Source: Dipodascopsis uninucleata var. uninucleata (Eukaryota; Ascomycota; Lipomycetes; Lipomycetales; Lipomycetaceae). Taken from it: a DNA stretch of 64,000 nt. The DNA lies in NCBI GenBank assembly GCA_030568195.1, contig JAJLTO010000001.1, positions 992,001-1,056,000 on the forward strand, given 5' to 3'. This document shows positions 39,689 through 51,318 of the stretch, one piece after another. Both the position numbers and the translations under genes were made by a program. The first letter of the stretch is position 1, and every line of letters begins with the position of its first letter. The notes beneath the pieces were generated by a model. The model did not search any database. It saw nothing but the letters and a program-made list of their open reading frames with translations, and was not told the DNA's origin.

Positions 39689-42370
39689 TTACTTAGCCTT
39701 TACTTGTTCGCCACTGTTTGCAGTTTCGAGATCCTTCGTCTTGTAAAAATGAGGTGATACTTCCAAGAGCCATTGAGGTTCTATTGGCATACAGTTTCTC
39801 ATGTATTCTTTACTCGTAAGAACTAGTTCATGGTACAAAATCCATTTTGGCTTCTTTTTGAATAGCACACTTGAAGGGTGTATATAGACTGTCTGAGAAG
39901 TTTTAACTGTTCTATAGCTATCTCCACTTCGAGTGAGTCGCGCAGAGTTAGAGAAGAATCCAGAAGCAATGGCTTTCTGTATATTAATGAAACCATTTCC
40001 TTGCGTACCAGATGAGGAAAGCTTGATTCCGACGCGCTCGCATAGTTTGGCTAGTTGGTCACGTACATCTCGGGCACGACATAGACTCTTGTATTGTAAG
40101 AAGTTCTCTGCAGCCCATATATTAGAGAAATCCGTATCAACCCATTCATTCCAAATCTCTAATAACGATAAATGATCACCACCTGGTCTAGTGAAGGCCT
40201 CACGCGCCTTATCGGCGTACAGCTTTTTGTCTTTGGGTCTGTAGAAAAGGGCTGATGCTTCACCTAACATTGAGATAATAGAGAGAACTTCTTCGACGCA
40301 ACTATATTTATCGCTAGCTATAATTGCCTTCGAAAACATGGGGTCCGTAGGAAATTCTGCCATTTGCCTACCAATCTTTGTAAGTTCACCACGATCATTT
40401 AGCGCTCCAAGAGCATATAAATGCTCTAGCGACCGTACAAGAGTTTCCGTAGGCGGAGGATCCATAAAGTCGAAATTTATAAGATCATTAATTCCTAGCG
40501 ACATGAGCGTCAGGACAACGCTTTCTAGATTAGTTCTCAGAATTTCTGGTTGCGTACTTGGAGGTAATTCATTATAAAATGCCCATTGAGTAAATAATCT
40601 GAAACACTTTCCAGGACCAACTCTACCTGCTCTTCCCGCACGTTGATTGGCAGAAGCTTGAGAACACTGAGTCACAACTAAACTCGACATTCCTGTTCTG
40701 GGATTGTATACATTTTCCTTCACATATCCTGGGTCTATGACATAAACTATCCCATCGATGGTAATAGATGTCTCAGCAATATTTGTCGCTAAAACTACCT
40801 TTCGCGCTTTCTTTGGAGTTGGCTCGAAAATCTTAGATTGTTGCTCCGGCGGTAAATTGGCATAAATTGGGCAAATTATCATTTCCTGGATCTTGTTTCC
40901 CAATTTATAACAGGTATCTGCCAGTGTCTCACTCATAGTTTCGATTTCGTCTTGTCCGGTCAAGAATACCAGAATGTCGCCGCTCTGTTTAGAAGTGTGT
41001 ATCTGGAACACCGTATTGATTGCAGCCTGAATGTAATTGGCTTCTGGTTGCTGGGTGTAGAATATATCAACTGGATATCGCCGACCAGGAATCTCAAATA
41101 TCGGAGCGTCATCAAAAAATTGCGAAAACTTTTCCGCATCCATCGTTGCTGAAGCAATTAAGAGCCGTAAGTCTTTTCTGTATCGAGCTATATCTTTAAG
41201 AAGTCCTAGCAAGATATCTGTATGTAAAGTTCGCTCGTGAGCTTCATCAATAATGAGAGCCGAATAGCCTGATAGCTCCGGATCTGTTAAAAATTCTCGT
41301 AGAAGCATACCATCTGTCATATACTTGATAACTGTACGATCTGAAGATTTATCCTCAAACCGAATCGAATAGCCGACTTCGTTTCCCAGTTTCACTCCCA
41401 TCTCTTCTGATACTCTTTGAGCCACAGACATTGCAGCCACTCGTCGAGGTTGTGTACAACCGACCTTTTTTCCGTCTCTAGTGTACCCAGCTTCATGCAA
41501 ATACTGAGGAAGTTGAGTAGTCTTACCCGAACCAGTTTGACCAACGATAATAAGAACTTGATAGTTATTAAAAGCGTCTAGCAGTTCATCTCTGTATTCA
41601 TAAATAGGAAGTGATTTTCTACTTTCCTCAATAGACCTTGCATGCATCTCAGCTTCTTTCAGTTTAGCATTGATTTCTTCTTGTTCCTTGCTCAGTATCT
41701 CGCCAACCTCTTCCAGAAAATCAATTCTTTGACTCTCGTCAACAACAAAATCATAGTCCCTTTCGGCACTAGCAGCTGCTTTTGCTCTTGCAGCGGATCG
41801 TCTACTCTGCTCTTCTTCCCATTGCGACTCATCAGTAACAAGTTTGCGCCGCTTATCGACTGGCATATCACTATATCGCTGGTACAGGAGCTCTTCCTTC
41901 TTCTTTCGGTTGATTTTTCCCTTTTCCTCCAGATAGTCTTCAGGCATTTGATATCCTACATAGCCGGTGTCAATCTGCAATCGTTCTTCTGCAATCCTCA
42001 GAATCTCTTTGTTATATTCTATCTGTTCAAGCTCCTCTTTAGTAAGTTTCATGCCTTTAGATAGCAGTTCGTCATCCTTGACTTGTTGTCTGAGCTCCTC
42101 TAACTTTTTTTGCTCGCGCCGTCCAAGATAGACCTCGCGAGATCTGATTCTGAGATCTGGAAGTGCGGCGTCCCTTGCATCCGCATTTTCTGCTAGCATA
42201 CTTCTCTTTCTCATCTCGGATGTCTTTTTAGAAGATTTATCTTCGATCATATGGGCATCCTTTTCTCTCAGTCTCCTAGAGAGCTCATCGCGTTCTTCTC
42301 TGTCTCGACGACGCTCATATTCTGCTCTTTCACTTTCATCTTGTTGGTCACTTTTTCTGTTGTCTGACAT
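39689..42370 (-). CDS. PRP2: DEAH-box spliceosomal RNA helicase Prp2/DHX16
   Basis: An ATP-dependent helicase that remodels the spliceosome before the first transesterification step (Prp2 in budding yeast, cdc28 in fission yeast, DHX16 in man). The ATG at 42370 gives 893 residues; an in-frame TTG 15 bases upstream is not used as start. Residues 1-260 are charged, with REVYLGRREQKKLEELRQQ typical of this member. The helicase core shows GQTGSGKTTQLPQ (about 275), DEAH (about 375), SAT (about 408), TNIAETSITIDGIVYVIDPG and QRAGRAGRVGPG (about 575). The winged-helix, ratchet and OB-fold regions follow to SKEYMRNCMPIEPQWL. No intron is seen. Related DEAH factors (Prp22, Prp16) have different N-termini. 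Confidence 0.93.
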   Translation of the reverse strand: MSDNRKSDQQDESERAEYERRRDREERDELSRRLREKDAHMIEDKSSKKTSEMRKRSMLAENADARDAALPDLRIRSREVYLGRREQKKLEELRQQVKDDELLSKGMKLTKEELEQIEYNKEILRIAEERLQIDTGYVGYQMPEDYLEEKGKINRKKKEELLYQRYSDMPVDKRRKLVTDESQWEEEQSRRSAARAKAAASAERDYDFVVDESQRIDFLEEVGEILSKEQEEINAKLKEAEMHARSIEESRKSLPIYEYRDELLDAFNNYQVLIIVGQTGSGKTTQLPQYLHEAGYTRDGKKVGCTQPRRVAAMSVAQRVSEEMGVKLGNEVGYSIRFEDKSSDRTVIKYMTDGMLLREFLTDPELSGYSALIIDEAHERTLHTDILLGLLKDIARYRKDLRLLIASATMDAEKFSQFFDDAPIFEIPGRRYPVDIFYTQQPEANYIQAAINTVFQIHTSKQSGDILVFLTGQDEIETMSETLADTCYKLGNKIQEMIICPIYANLPPEQQSKIFEPTPKKARKVVLATNIAETSITIDGIVYVIDPGYVKENVYNPRTGMSSLVVTQCSQASANQRAGRAGRVGPGKCFRLFTQWAFYNELPPSTQPEILRTNLESVVLTLMSLGINDLINFDFMDPPPTETLVRSLEHLYALGALNDRGELTKIGRQMAEFPTDPMFSKAIIASDKYSCVEEVLSIISMLGEASALFYRPKDKKLYADKAREAFTRPGGDHLSLLEIWNEWVDTDFSNIWAAENFLQYKSLCRARDVRDQLAKLCERVGIKLSSSGTQGNGFINIQKAIASGFFSNSARLTRSGDSYRTVKTSQTVYIHPSSVLFKKKPKWILYHELVLTSKEYMRNCMPIEPQWLLEVSPHFYKTKDLETANSGEQVKAK

Positions 42371-43016
42371 TTTGGCGTAAATCAAGATCAGGAGCTATCT
42401 ATGCATAGTATAATAGCTCCCTCAAGCACTTTCCACTAATTTATTTAGATCCGTCTCTGAATTCCTACAACTGATACTATCGCGAAGTTGTTATGGAAAG
42501 TCATTTTTCTCCAGCTTGATACTGTTCTTAAAAACTTCACTTAGCAAACCTAAACCAAAGAGACAAAACCTCGATATCTGGCATACACTAATGTCATGTG
42601 CTACATATTGCTGGATTGGTGCGGATTAAATGTCAATTATAAGAAAGCAAAAGATATTTGACTGTTATATTATGGCAATTAATTAAACAGCCTGAAATGT
42701 AGTCCGTCGTAGAGCTGAATGGCTGTCACATAAAAGACGTCCAAACTTTAGATTGTCATGGTACTCAAAATTTATTACAATGTTAGAACAATTAGACATT
42801 AGAGTATTAATAACCACGACAAGATGCTTCTAATGAAATCTCAAAAATAATTATCATTAAATATAGACATTTTAATCTAACTTAAAATTGACAGTCATAC
42901 AATCCCATATCTCAAAACCATGCATCAAACAAAAAAGAGTAAAATAAAATCTGAAGAATGGGTACATCAATACATTACCTTCCATATAGCACATACAAAG
43001 AGCTGATGTCAAAATA
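42371..43016. other. Promoter of PRP2 and 3' region of the RabGAP gene
   Basis: These 646 AT-rich bases lie between two minus-strand genes. No coding frame, RNA gene or repeat is visible. Confidence 0.4.
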
Positions 43017-45566
43017 TTACAAATCAGACGCTAAATTACCAGAGGAGTCGCTATCATCATGTGCTGTTCCAAAATAGTCATTTCTAGCGGTCAAGGACAG
43101 CATATTAGTAGATCCAAGGCGGAGCATCTGCATGCGTCTTCCAAAATTACTGGTCTTTGAATGATACGTTCCTGTTATTGAATCATAATGATGATATTTC
43201 GAAGAAGACCTTAAGTTATTCAGAACATGAGAAGGCATTCGTGCGTTACGACCTTTAGCATCCATAGGCTCAAGATTGTCAGATGAATACTTTCGTCGTT
43301 CTGCAACAAACTTTCTTCTCTCATTGATTTCCTCTTGCGTGATATGACCAAATCCATTGAGACGCCTAAAGCAGGCTTGCAATAAGGCATTGGTATCCAA
43401 AAGTTGTCGTGGAATGGTCTGAACTACTTGGAATATTTCCATAGGATCGCGAACACTATTGAACTGAGGCTCTCCAAGCTTTAAAATAGTCAAAGCAATT
43501 CGAAAGAATACTTTAGGACCTTCATAAAAAAAACAGTCCCATACTCTAACCACACTTTCAATTGGTAGAACTCCAATAAATCCGCTCATAAACCAAGCAG
43601 CAGTGCAAAGAGTTACAGGTGGAAGTTTTAGTATCATGTCATCGTGATGATAACCATCCAAGCCTGCTCCAATTTTATTCCATACTGAAGGTAGTGATTC
43701 TTTAACACACATCATTAAAACACCTTGATCAACATTAGCGCCTTCCAGATTTATATCGTGCATTCCTGGTAGATACTTTTGAGTTATAATAACTAGCATC
43801 CAAAATGTTTTCTCTTCGTCTAGAAAGAGCAATAGAAGGCCAGTCAGAAAATTCAGACTCTGACAATATCCAATCTTAGGTACATAGAGAGAGAAAGCAA
43901 TAAGAACTCTTCTCAAAGCCTGAACAATTGGTGTATCCGGAACTGTAGAATTACGTCTGCTAGTACCTGAGCCAGAAGAACCGGGCGTCGTTGTTGAACC
44001 AGGAGTACCAGGAGTACCAGGAGTACCAGGTGCAGATAATTGTGCATCTGGATTTCTAAAATAAATATTATCAGGAAACGTACGATGCAAATCTCTTTCT
44101 ATTAACTCTGCATCAGGAGTAGGCTCTGCCATTCCTTGCTGCCATAGTCGGTCATAAAGACCAGGGTTATCACGGAGATAGTCTCCACCTTTGGCATAAA
44201 AGAACCAAGCCGCTCCACGCCAGTCTGCGGGAATGCCCTTCCGAATATATCGCTTAACTTTCTTCGACTTCGCTGGGAAAGCAGTTGGCACTCCCTCTGG
44301 TCCAAAAGCTATTCCAGCATCTCTTATTAGAAGCTCCCATTTCTTTCGCCTCCTTGCAAGGTGTTTTTCATACTTTGCATACCATTCGTCATATTGTTGT
44401 AGAGTGATATATTGATTTTGCTTGCGAAAACCATATCTGTCACGAGCATCATTCACGTTCTGGGACGTTCTAACCCCAAATGCACCAACTTTGAAGCTCG
44501 GATGCTGCGTTCTATTGCTATTTTCCGAGCTACCATATTTTACAGGTGAATTCCCAGTAGGCCATATACCACCTTTCCTCAGTGATGGAGGATGAGTCTG
44601 TAACCCGGGGATCGAGTTGCCAATTCGAACATTACTGCGTCGACTTGTCTGAGGAATATAAAAAGCAGGTGAACTCTCAAACACCCCGGACGAATGCGCA
44701 CTCGCTACACTAGCCGTTTCTGAATTCTCATAGAGGCCAATGACTTCCATAGCCAAGTCGTCGCTATCCAAGGATATATCTTCTTTAATTAGAGAGTTTA
44801 GCTCGGGTGCACTCCTGCGTGCTGTGAGCATGTAATTTGGAAATATATCTTCGAATGATAGCTGCGATAATGGATCAGCAGGTAAATCTTTCTTCGAAGT
44901 CTTGCTAAGTGGTCTCACTAAAGGCTCTTCTTCCAGGAGAACAACTTCCTTGTTAATTTGTTGGTGTGGGTGAATGTACTGGTGGTACACCATTTTGTCT
45001 TGTGCGTTGGACGGATCCATGTGATCGCTTCTATTTTGCTGATTTACTTTAGTATAATATGGTTGACTATCATCGACGGCACCTGTTTCGTCCTCGTTCT
45101 GAGATTGATTCTTTACTTTCTGCTGAAGAAATCGCTTATGCGGTTTTGCTTGCTTCTGCTCTTGCTCGATCGTTTCAGGGATGGAAACTTGAGTGGCTGA
45201 GGTTGTCGGACGAAGTTTTGCTTTGCGCTTGCTTGCCTTTATTTTAGACCATAAAGGAATATCAAGCTCTGGCGGAGGAATACCCGAAACAGTATAATTA
45301 CTAGAGTTCAGTATTGAAGAGGTCGAAATCGTTGACGACGACGAAGATGACTGAAGTTCTGCTCTTATCCGCTGAGTAGTATTATCAGGTCGTGATCCGT
45401 GTGAGCTCTCATTTTCGAAGAAAGTGTGATCCTGACTATTATTTATCTTTGGAACTCTCTTATTAACCGCCAGAACACCACAGTTCACATCCAACTCATA
45501 CTTGCTGGAGGCTGACAAAGACATAGCCTCATCCACTGTATAGGATTCGTTAGTCGTAGTAGCCAT
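43017..45566 (-). CDS. TBC-domain Rab GTPase-activating protein, MSB3/MSB4-like
   Basis: An 849-residue GAP for Rab GTPases; Msb3 and Msb4 in yeast act on Sec4 and other Rabs in polarised secretion. The ATG at 45566 is used, since the upstream in-frame codons start with TTG. Residues 1 to about 435 are low-complexity and Ser/Gln-rich. The TBC domain spans about 440-700: RKGIPADWRGAAWFFYAKGG, IERDLHRTFPDN with the catalytic Arg (IxxDxxR), GYCQSLNFLTGLLLLFLDEE with the catalytic Gln (YxQ), EGANVDQGVLMMC and RVWDCFFYEG. These strings are very close to Msb3. An unusual Gly/Thr/Pro/Ser insert (about 510-535) interrupts the domain. The C-tail is basic and Ser-rich. Confidence 0.9.
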   Translation of the reverse strand: MATTTNESYTVDEAMSLSASSKYELDVNCGVLAVNKRVPKINNSQDHTFFENESSHGSRPDNTTQRIRAELQSSSSSSTISTSSILNSSNYTVSGIPPPELDIPLWSKIKASKRKAKLRPTTSATQVSIPETIEQEQKQAKPHKRFLQQKVKNQSQNEDETGAVDDSQPYYTKVNQQNRSDHMDPSNAQDKMVYHQYIHPHQQINKEVVLLEEEPLVRPLSKTSKKDLPADPLSQLSFEDIFPNYMLTARRSAPELNSLIKEDISLDSDDLAMEVIGLYENSETASVASAHSSGVFESSPAFYIPQTSRRSNVRIGNSIPGLQTHPPSLRKGGIWPTGNSPVKYGSSENSNRTQHPSFKVGAFGVRTSQNVNDARDRYGFRKQNQYITLQQYDEWYAKYEKHLARRRKKWELLIRDAGIAFGPEGVPTAFPAKSKKVKRYIRKGIPADWRGAAWFFYAKGGDYLRDNPGLYDRLWQQGMAEPTPDAELIERDLHRTFPDNIYFRNPDAQLSAPGTPGTPGTPGSTTTPGSSGSGTSRRNSTVPDTPIVQALRRVLIAFSLYVPKIGYCQSLNFLTGLLLLFLDEEKTFWMLVIITQKYLPGMHDINLEGANVDQGVLMMCVKESLPSVWNKIGAGLDGYHHDDMILKLPPVTLCTAAWFMSGFIGVLPIESVVRVWDCFFYEGPKVFFRIALTILKLGEPQFNSVRDPMEIFQVVQTIPRQLLDTNALLQACFRRLNGFGHITQEEINERRKFVAERRKYSSDNLEPMDAKGRNARMPSHVLNNLRSSSKYHHYDSITGTYHSKTSNFGRRMQMLRLGSTNMLSLTARNDYFGTAHDDSDSSGNLASDL
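43999..44025. repeat. 9-base in-frame tandem repeat in the TBC insert
   Basis: CCAGGAGTA is repeated three times on the plus strand, encoding repeated Gly-Thr-Pro on the minus strand within the TBC-domain gene. It keeps the frame and lies in a surface-loop insert, a place likely to vary in length between strains. Confidence 0.75.
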
Positions 45567-46787
45567 CCTTTGTTTGCATACCAACAAAAATAAAAGCTGC
45601 TCACAGCTATAAAGTGTCTATCTAGTGACTCAGACACATCTCAAGATTTGATGGTGATGTGGTAGTCTCCGGACCTCTCAGCCTCTAATAAGCTAACTAA
45701 TGTATAGGAGGCTGGATATGGCACTGCTATTATTTACACAGCACGAACAATGAAATCCTAGCAAAGGATTGTAGCTTACTACTATATCTCTTAAATCTCT
45801 ATGCCACACTGTTTAGATGTATAATCAAGTACTGGAAATCTTTTTAGTACATATGGGGTAACTGACTGGCTGATACGTCCGTACCTTAACGCAAATTCTC
45901 CTTTACTTTTTTTCTTTGTCAACTTGTCGCAAGATGGGCGACAAAATACAATCTTCAATGTCTTTATAATTTTTAAATAGCTCCTCTATATCTATCTCAT
46001 TCGAATGTTGAAAATAGTTTAGTGTTCTCAGCAGGCAAGCTAAATTGGTTTCTGAAAACTACTACTAGTAATGAAATTAGGTAGTAGCCTTACGCTTCAG
46101 TAGACCACATTGCTTGTTTTTTATTTCGCCTTTACTAGCGTTTACCTCTCTCTACAAACCCCTAACCATTATCTGTGTTACTACACCCTTCGATATATGA
46201 CAGACTGCATATCCTCGGCGCCGCATTATCCGAGTTCTCATGCGCCACACATTGGCGGTGCTAAGTAAAAACAAGAATATGGGTATTGTAATTTCAGGGT
46301 TCTGCACAGGACATCTCCATTAAAAAATTATTTGCCCAAGGCAGGTTTTGTAAATAGTTGTAAATGAGATGCCGATATTTCTCATCAGTAAAAAAAGCTG
46401 TCTGAATATACTCAATACCTTGCAGCCACGACAGCGTTCAGAAAAATTATTTATGTGTCAGGGCACACTTATCTCATTCTACTATCTGTAATTTTCTCCT
46501 TTTTCGAGCTACTTGCCAGAAAAAGGTGACAACTATACGAACGAAAAGGATTTAAAGCGTTACACAAACAACCGAGCACAGCTTATTGCTCACGTACTAT
46601 TTCTTACGTTACAGTTATCTATAGGATATAGTAACGGTGATAGTCGGCTGTGAATTTGGCTTGTATACAGGTTCACAGCTTGTATTGCAGAGTCCACCAA
46701 AAAAGGCATTAGATTAAGCAGCACAGTGAATGTGGTCAGCACGATCCTGTCAAGGTGTCGATTCTTGTCATAATTCAGCGATAACCA
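45567..46787. other. Divergent region between RabGAP and SAP30 genes
   Basis: These 1.2 kb should contain both promoters. I see no coding frame longer than chance and no RNA-gene signature. Confidence 0.4.
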
Positions 46788-47427
46788 ATGGCTTCGTCAC
46801 AGTCAAATTCCAAAACGTCGACTGGAGGCAACAACTATTCCAATCAATCCGGTAATAAGCGAGGAGGAAGCAGCTCGACAAACTCTGCGGCAAATAGTAC
46901 TAGCAATAGCCACACAAATACCAATGCCAGTCAGAATGCGACCAGCGAGGATGTGCCGAGCCAGGATCCAGTAAGTGAAGCTAGCAATTACGCGAGAACC
47001 GGTTTCTCGCTATAAATTTATATGGCGAATTTGAGATACTAACGTTTTTCAAATAATTCAGCTGAACTTTGAGAGTTTCCCTGTTAGAGCGCTGAGAAAA
47101 TACAAAACTACTTATAATATGCCTGGGTTATCGTCGATCTCGGAAGCTGGTGCGCTCCTTAACGGATCGGTAGGGAAAAAAACGTACTCTTACAAACACA
47201 GGAACAGAATATCGAAGGAGGAGCTTGCAGGAAATGTCAAAAAGCATTTTACGGCTCAGACCACAAGAGAAACTGAGATGATCGCGTGCTTTTTGTATGC
47301 TACTAATAACCAAAGTGAGTATTTTGAGAGGGCAACTAGTGGTTTAGGCTGGCTATCATGGATACAGTACTAACGAAGGATCTAATCTACAGAGAACGCC
47401 TTTAAGCTCCACTTCCCCTTATCATAA
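46788..47427 (+). CDS. SAP30: Sap30-like subunit of the Sin3-Rpd3 histone deacetylase complex
   Basis: Three exons, 46788-46970, 47062-47314 and 47393-47427, give 156 residues. Sap30 bridges Sin3 and the Rpd3 deacetylase in the large corepressor complex. The N-terminal 60 residues are Ser/Asn/Gly-rich, as in yeast Sap30. The conserved part begins LNFESFPVRALRKYKTTYNM, continues with GALLNGSVGKKTYSYKHRNR and ISKEELAGNVKKHF, then IACFLYATNNQ, and is completed only by the 11-codon last exon (KNAFKLHFPLS), which matches the KNQKKKFKM end of the yeast protein. The second intron has a consensus TACTAAC branch site. The frame closes across both joins. Assignment is strong. Confidence 0.9.
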
Positions 47428-47938
47428 TAAAGAAAAGGGCTATACATTATGTACCTATATAAATGTATATAATAGTGATTTCGACATAATGTTGGGTTGT
47501 AAGAATTAATTAGGCGTAGGATGAGAAAACATTTTACGTACGACGTAGCTATTAAGTCGTCATTGATTAGTTTGTATAAACAGCATTAATTGCAATGAAA
47601 AGCAAGTTGTTGCAAAACAAGATTTATTGTAAGAATGAGATGTATATAATACATACAGATACACACGAAATTTATGTACAGATAGCTACACCAACAAAAT
47701 TATTGTCTATATTCATTTGACGCAAGTAGACGGTGCTTTTTATATAAATATTAAAATTTAACGATAGAATATTTAAAAGAAAATATACTTGTTCAATAGA
47801 AGAAAAGGGATTGTCAAATTCTCATGTTCTTCGTCTAAGATGTAAGAGAAGAGGTTAAAGGTGATGTTGTTATGTACAAAATAATGCTGAAGTAAATAGA
47901 ATCGACCAAAAATGACAAATCACTTGACCAGTGGTGCC
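47428..47938. other. Convergent 3' regions
   Basis: These 511 AT-rich bases lie between the convergent SAP30 and MDJ1 genes. Only likely 3' untranslated sequence is seen. Confidence 0.4.
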
Positions 47939-49857
47939 TCACTTTTTTTCATCGTCTTGATGAAAGATCTTTTTCATCGTCCTTTTCAAAAATCCTCCAG
48001 AACTATCAGAATCAGAACTTGAAGATGTAGAAGACGTAGAATCATTCTTATCCTGGTCAGTTGATGTAGAAGTCGGTGAAGACTCTGACGTAGACGAGTC
48101 CGACTTCGAGGATGTTGAGTTGGTTGATGTAGAAGATGATGGTTTCGGTCTATGACAAAAATAAGCATTAAATCGACATACGATATGCAATGGATAAAGA
48201 GAAAGTAAAGACACACAAGACAAAACACAATTACACCAAATAATGAACATAGACTTAAAATTATCCTTATGTATATAAAATACATCCCATAGAAAAAAGA
48301 GCAAGATAGGAAAATGGGGCAACTGTCACTCACTTGTCAGGACTAGGCGACTGTGTCTTTCTTGCAGTAGTATCATTAAAACTATCAGCCAACAGTTCAA
48401 GAAGTCTAGTTTGCTCCGCAGTAGTAGGCCTATAATCATCATAAGGGTTGTTAGTAATTGACCAATAAGTCAATCGAGCTCAAAATAGGAATATCAACTT
48501 ACCTTAGTGTCTTGACCTTAAATGTTATTTTATAATCTCCATTACGACCAGTGCGCTCCAACATTGGCAACCCCTTACCAGTCATAGTAATGACGGCTCC
48601 AGTCTGAGTGGCAGATGGAACATTGAGCTCAGCCTGACCCTCAAGAGTGGGAATTCTGACACGTCCACCGAGAGCAGCAGTAGTCATTGGAATTTCACAA
48701 TTATAGAAGAGAGTAGCACCCTTTCTACTAAATTCTGGGTGAGGTTGCACACGAACTCGAACATAGAGGTCACCACGATGTGTTCTAGTATTCTTATCGG
48801 CACGCACGCTTGGAGAATCACCTTCTCCAACAACCCTGAGACGCATTCCATCATCAATACCTCCTGGAATGTCAACAGTTGTTGTTTGAGACGATTTTAC
48901 TACACCTTCACCCGCACAAGACGAGCAAGATGAACTAGGATCTATATATACACCACTACCATTACAAGTCATGCAAGTAGTGGCGATTGTAAATCCACCT
49001 TGAGTCATCTGAACTTGTGTACCAGAGCCTCTGCATCGGGGACAAGTAGATCTCTTATGACCTGGCTTCAATCCACTGCCACTGCAGGTGTTACACACGA
49101 CTAGAGGATTGTATTTAACCTCAACCGATTTTCCCTTGGCTGCATCCATAAATGACAAAGTGAGAAGGACCTCAATATCGTCACCACGGAATTCCTGAAC
49201 CGTATCCTTGCGTCTTCCAGATCGACGGCCATTACCACCCCCAAACGCTGCATCAAATAAATCCTCGAAATCAAATGGCTCAGATTGATTAAAACCTCCA
49301 AAACCTCCAGAGAAATTGCTAAAAGGATTAAACGGACCGCCGTCTCCATTAGCACCTCCCGCAGCAGAGGGATCAAATGAGCTTGCGCCAAAAGTATCAA
49401 ACTGCTGCTTCTTTTGGGGATCAGATAAAATCTCATATGCAGCTTGGATGTCATGGAATTTCTTCTCAGCACCTGGCTCTTTGTTAACATCCGGATGATA
49501 TTTCTTAGCGAGCGAATAATAGGTTTTCTTAATTTCGGCAGTTGATGCAGTCTTACTCAGACCTAAAGTACCGTATGGATCAGTTTTTCCATCAAAAGCA
49601 ACATCACTTGTATGAAAACTTCGGGACCGGCTAAATTCGCCGAACTCATATATGAACTGGCCGTTAGTAGTCTTTCGGACTTGTGGTCTCTTAGACCCGT
49701 TTTGACCACCCGAATTGCTCAGATTCGAGCCTGTCGAGAAGCTATGAGCCCAGCCAGATCCTACTGATGGTCCAGTAGACTGCCAACATTGTACGATCTG
49801 TTTCAGACGGGGCCGAACAACCAATGATACCCTTGAATAGGCAGCGTTGAACGGCAT
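47939..49857 (-). CDS. MDJ1: Mitochondrial DnaJ chaperone Mdj1
   Basis: A type I J-protein that stimulates mitochondrial Hsp70 (Ssc1) in protein folding in the matrix. Three minus-strand exons, 49857-48503, 48429-48334 and 48149-47939, give 553 residues. Residues 1 to about 85 form an Arg/Ser-rich presequence. The J domain begins at about 93 (DPYGTLGL) with the HPD triad at 121-123. A Gly/Phe-rich region follows, then the four zinc-binding repeats CNTCSGSG, CPRCRGSG, CMTCNGSG and CSSCAGEG, and the substrate-binding C-terminal domains. The two small last exons add a Ser/Thr-rich linker and the tail GGFLKRTMKKIF, like the Mdj1 end. Donors GTAAGT and GTGAGT and a TTACTAAC branch support the joins. 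Confidence 0.92.
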
Positions 49858-50544
49858 ATTTGGGTGTCGAATTATTATAGTTCAATAATTAAATGTGACA
49901 AAATATAAAAGACTCTGATTGTTCTTGTTTATACTCTAGATAATCAAACTTTTTGTAAGAAGACGCTCTGTTTTCTAATTGAGTGTTTTTGAAGTCGTCG
50001 TTCTCAGTTCTTTCTTTAAATTTCTACTTAAACAATATTCAGCCCGTCTCTACAGAAAAATTCTGGAAACTCGCAAAATTTATTCCTATATGAAGCCATT
50101 TGCAGGCGTACTGTTACCCTGATGAATGTCCCGACCATGGACAAATGATTACTAATTTATGGCATATACTTCGCGATTTTATAGCGATATTATGCCACAG
50201 CCTTCTGGAAGTTTCGTGTCAATTTCGTTGGGAGATCTATGCGGTGTATGTCAGCAATGGTAGTAAATTAGTCAGTGATACAAGCGTTCGTCGTCACGGA
50301 AGGAGTAAGTGGAAAGGCAAAAAAGGATAACTGGACTTAAGCTTGCAAGGACATACGGAGACGGAAGTATTCGAGGATAGTAGACGGCACATTAAGCCAA
50401 CGAGTTGATTTGCAGCAGATTAGTAGACGAAGGCAATACTAAGATAGATGAAAGAGCAAAAAGAGTTGTAAAATTGGTCAGAACAAGAAAAATAGAGAGA
50501 AAGTTGCTTTCACGATCTGTTTACAGACAAGTTAGACATTCGAC
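49858..50544. other. Divergent region between MDJ1 and CUE1
   Basis: These 687 bases should hold both promoters. The open stretch at 50100-50330 begins at a non-ATG codon and has no protein-like features, so I do not call it. Confidence 0.4.
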
Positions 50545-51318
50545 ATGGCATCAGACAACACAACAACAACTTTTATTGCGTGCATCATAGTAGGATTCTT
50601 GCTCATAAGATGGCTGATATCGCCATCATCTAGTGGATCACCAAACACTACCAATTCTGGTATTTCCACGGCAGCAAATAACAGTGCGCAGTACAGACGA
50701 AGGCGTCAGGTGACGCAAGGAATGATAGAAGTTGTACAGAGTGTAGCACCAAACTTGTCCGTCGAGCAAATCAGATATGATTTGGAGAGAAGTGGATCTG
50801 TGGAACTGACCATTGACCGCATCCTTGCTGAGGGCAGTCTGCCTTATGTAAGTACTACTAGAACTAGATGATCGCAGGAACTGGCAATACTGTGAGCGAA
50901 TTGACTAATCAGAAATTTTCAATGTATTTTGCAGCCACCAGATTACCAGCCTAACGCTGTCTCAAGTTCATCTGCGCGAGCAGGCACAGGACCTGCTACA
51001 AATTTAACTGGCCAGTCGACTTCATCACAGTCACAGTATACAGATCTTATAACCAGATACAATTTGAAGTCGCGTCTTAGTGGCAAATCTTCAAACAAGC
51101 CCACTGAACCTACTACGATTGAGACTTTGGAGGAATCCGCTACGGTACCTGCTAATGGAAAGAAACCATCCAAATGGAGTCAGTCGAAAGAAGAAAGACA
51201 GAGGATTCTGAAGAAGCAACGAGAAGAAATGATTCTGAGAGCTCGTCAGAAACTTGAAGCAGAGTCCATAGATACAAAATCAGTGACCTCTGTTCAGGCA
51301 TCAGCTACCTCTTCCTAA
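50545..51318 (+). CDS. CUE1: ER-membrane CUE-domain protein Cue1 (ERAD ubiquitylation cofactor)
   Basis: Cue1 anchors and activates the E2 enzyme Ubc7 at the ER membrane for ER-associated degradation. Two exons, 50545-50847 and 50935-51318, join in phase 0 to 228 residues. One N-terminal membrane segment ([16 protein letters not shown], residues 10-25) is followed by a polar linker. The CUE domain spans about 56-103 ([38 protein letters not shown]), crossing the exon join at LPY-PPDYQP. Near the C-terminus [20 protein letters not shown] is like the Ubc7-binding helix of Cue1 and gp78/AUP1 proteins. The intron carries a TTGACTAATC branch site. Assignment is strong from the domain order. Confidence 0.88.

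Noticed and set aside
42371-42385. Upstream extension of the PRP2 frame
   Set aside because: The extension begins at TTG; the first ATG at 42370 gives the normal start MSDN.
45567-45587. Upstream extension of the RabGAP frame
   Set aside because: It begins at TTG; the ATG at 45566 (MATTTNE) is a sound start.
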